A DNA stretch of 49,323 bases, from the NCBI GenBank assembly GCA_964434235.1, contig CAYSUN010000003.1:1-49323 (forward strand), read 5' to 3'. The notes beneath the pieces were generated by a model. The model did no database searches and was not told the origin of the DNA. It saw only the letters and a program-made list of their open reading frames with translations. Positions 49,323 through 49,323 of this stretch are shown here, piece after piece (position 1 is the stretch's first letter; each line of letters starts with the position of its first letter). Both the position numbers and the translations under genes were made by a program. Source of the DNA: JABMRF01 sp964434235. GTDB taxonomy: Bacteria > Patescibacteriota > Patescibacteriia > UBA11705 > JABHMO01.

Positions 49323-49323
49323 C

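Noticed and set aside
1..49323. Alternative genetic code with UGA as Gly or Trp
   Set aside because: RF2 is intact, and real genes end at expected lengths without needing readthrough of TGA.

Overview
The window comes from an AT-rich bacterial chromosome, most likely a member of the Candidate Phyla Radiation (Patescibacteria; a Parcubacteria-like lineage is my best guess). The basis is the combination of short housekeeping genes, a class III (anaerobic) ribonucleotide reductase, degenerate PilB-like genes, exported proteins anchored by a VirB2/TrbC-like 'T4SS pilin' segment, very large Cys-rich surface proteins and GC-rich palindromic repeats between genes. A release factor 2 gene and the absence of in-frame UGA in real genes point to the standard bacterial code, not the UGA-recoded lineages. 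No rRNA, tRNA, CRISPR array or transposase was seen.

Layout. 1-6443 (minus): the first 1814 codons of a huge exported Cys-rich protein that runs off the left edge, preceded by a membrane protein with calcium-binding thrombospondin-type-3 (TSP3) repeats. 6601-12281 (minus): rsmA, a GalE-like epimerase, the tight run htrA-prfB-capA-like, and a GNAT acetyltransferase. 12430-15832 (minus): a small membrane protein and the anaerobic RNR operon nrdD / stand-alone glycyl-radical ORF / nrdG. 15833-16617 is non-coding and carries the nrdD promoter region and palindromic repeats. 16618-18018: a PilB-like gene cut by one in-frame TAA and lacking its Walker A motif. 18206-21777: ftsZ, ftsA, dgkA, ybeY. 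21781-38061: a 16-kb surface block with two TSP3 membrane proteins, a 4039-residue giant and a 725-residue protein, the last two sharing the same pilin-like anchor. 38154-41471: yqeY, rpsU, hisS, a repeat-rich spacer and lepB. 41680-45326 (plus): an LCP-family gene, der and pth. 45420-46905 (minus): a GC-rich Arg/Gly lipoprotein gene with a long structured leader, and a dolichol-kinase-like gene. dprA (plus) follows, then a small minus-strand operon of three little genes at 48239-49183.

How it fits together. The exported proteins would pass through the Sec pathway and signal peptidase I (lepB), with HtrA and the CapA-like and LCP enzymes acting in the envelope. The pilin-anchored giants and TSP3 proteins look like a host-contact or adhesion layer. 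The anaerobic RNR implies deoxynucleotide synthesis without oxygen. DprA fits DNA uptake, a trait common in this group.

The most unusual points are: (1) an NrdD whose C-terminal glycyl-radical domain is absent from the main chain and appears as a separate 48-residue ORF behind a long hairpin; (2) the PilB-like pseudo-ATPase interrupted by a single ochre codon; (3) the giant anchored Cys-rich proteins, one with a repeated C-x5-G-C motif; (4) a terminator-like hairpin in the nrdD leader; (5) a structured leader in front of the compositionally foreign lipoprotein gene.
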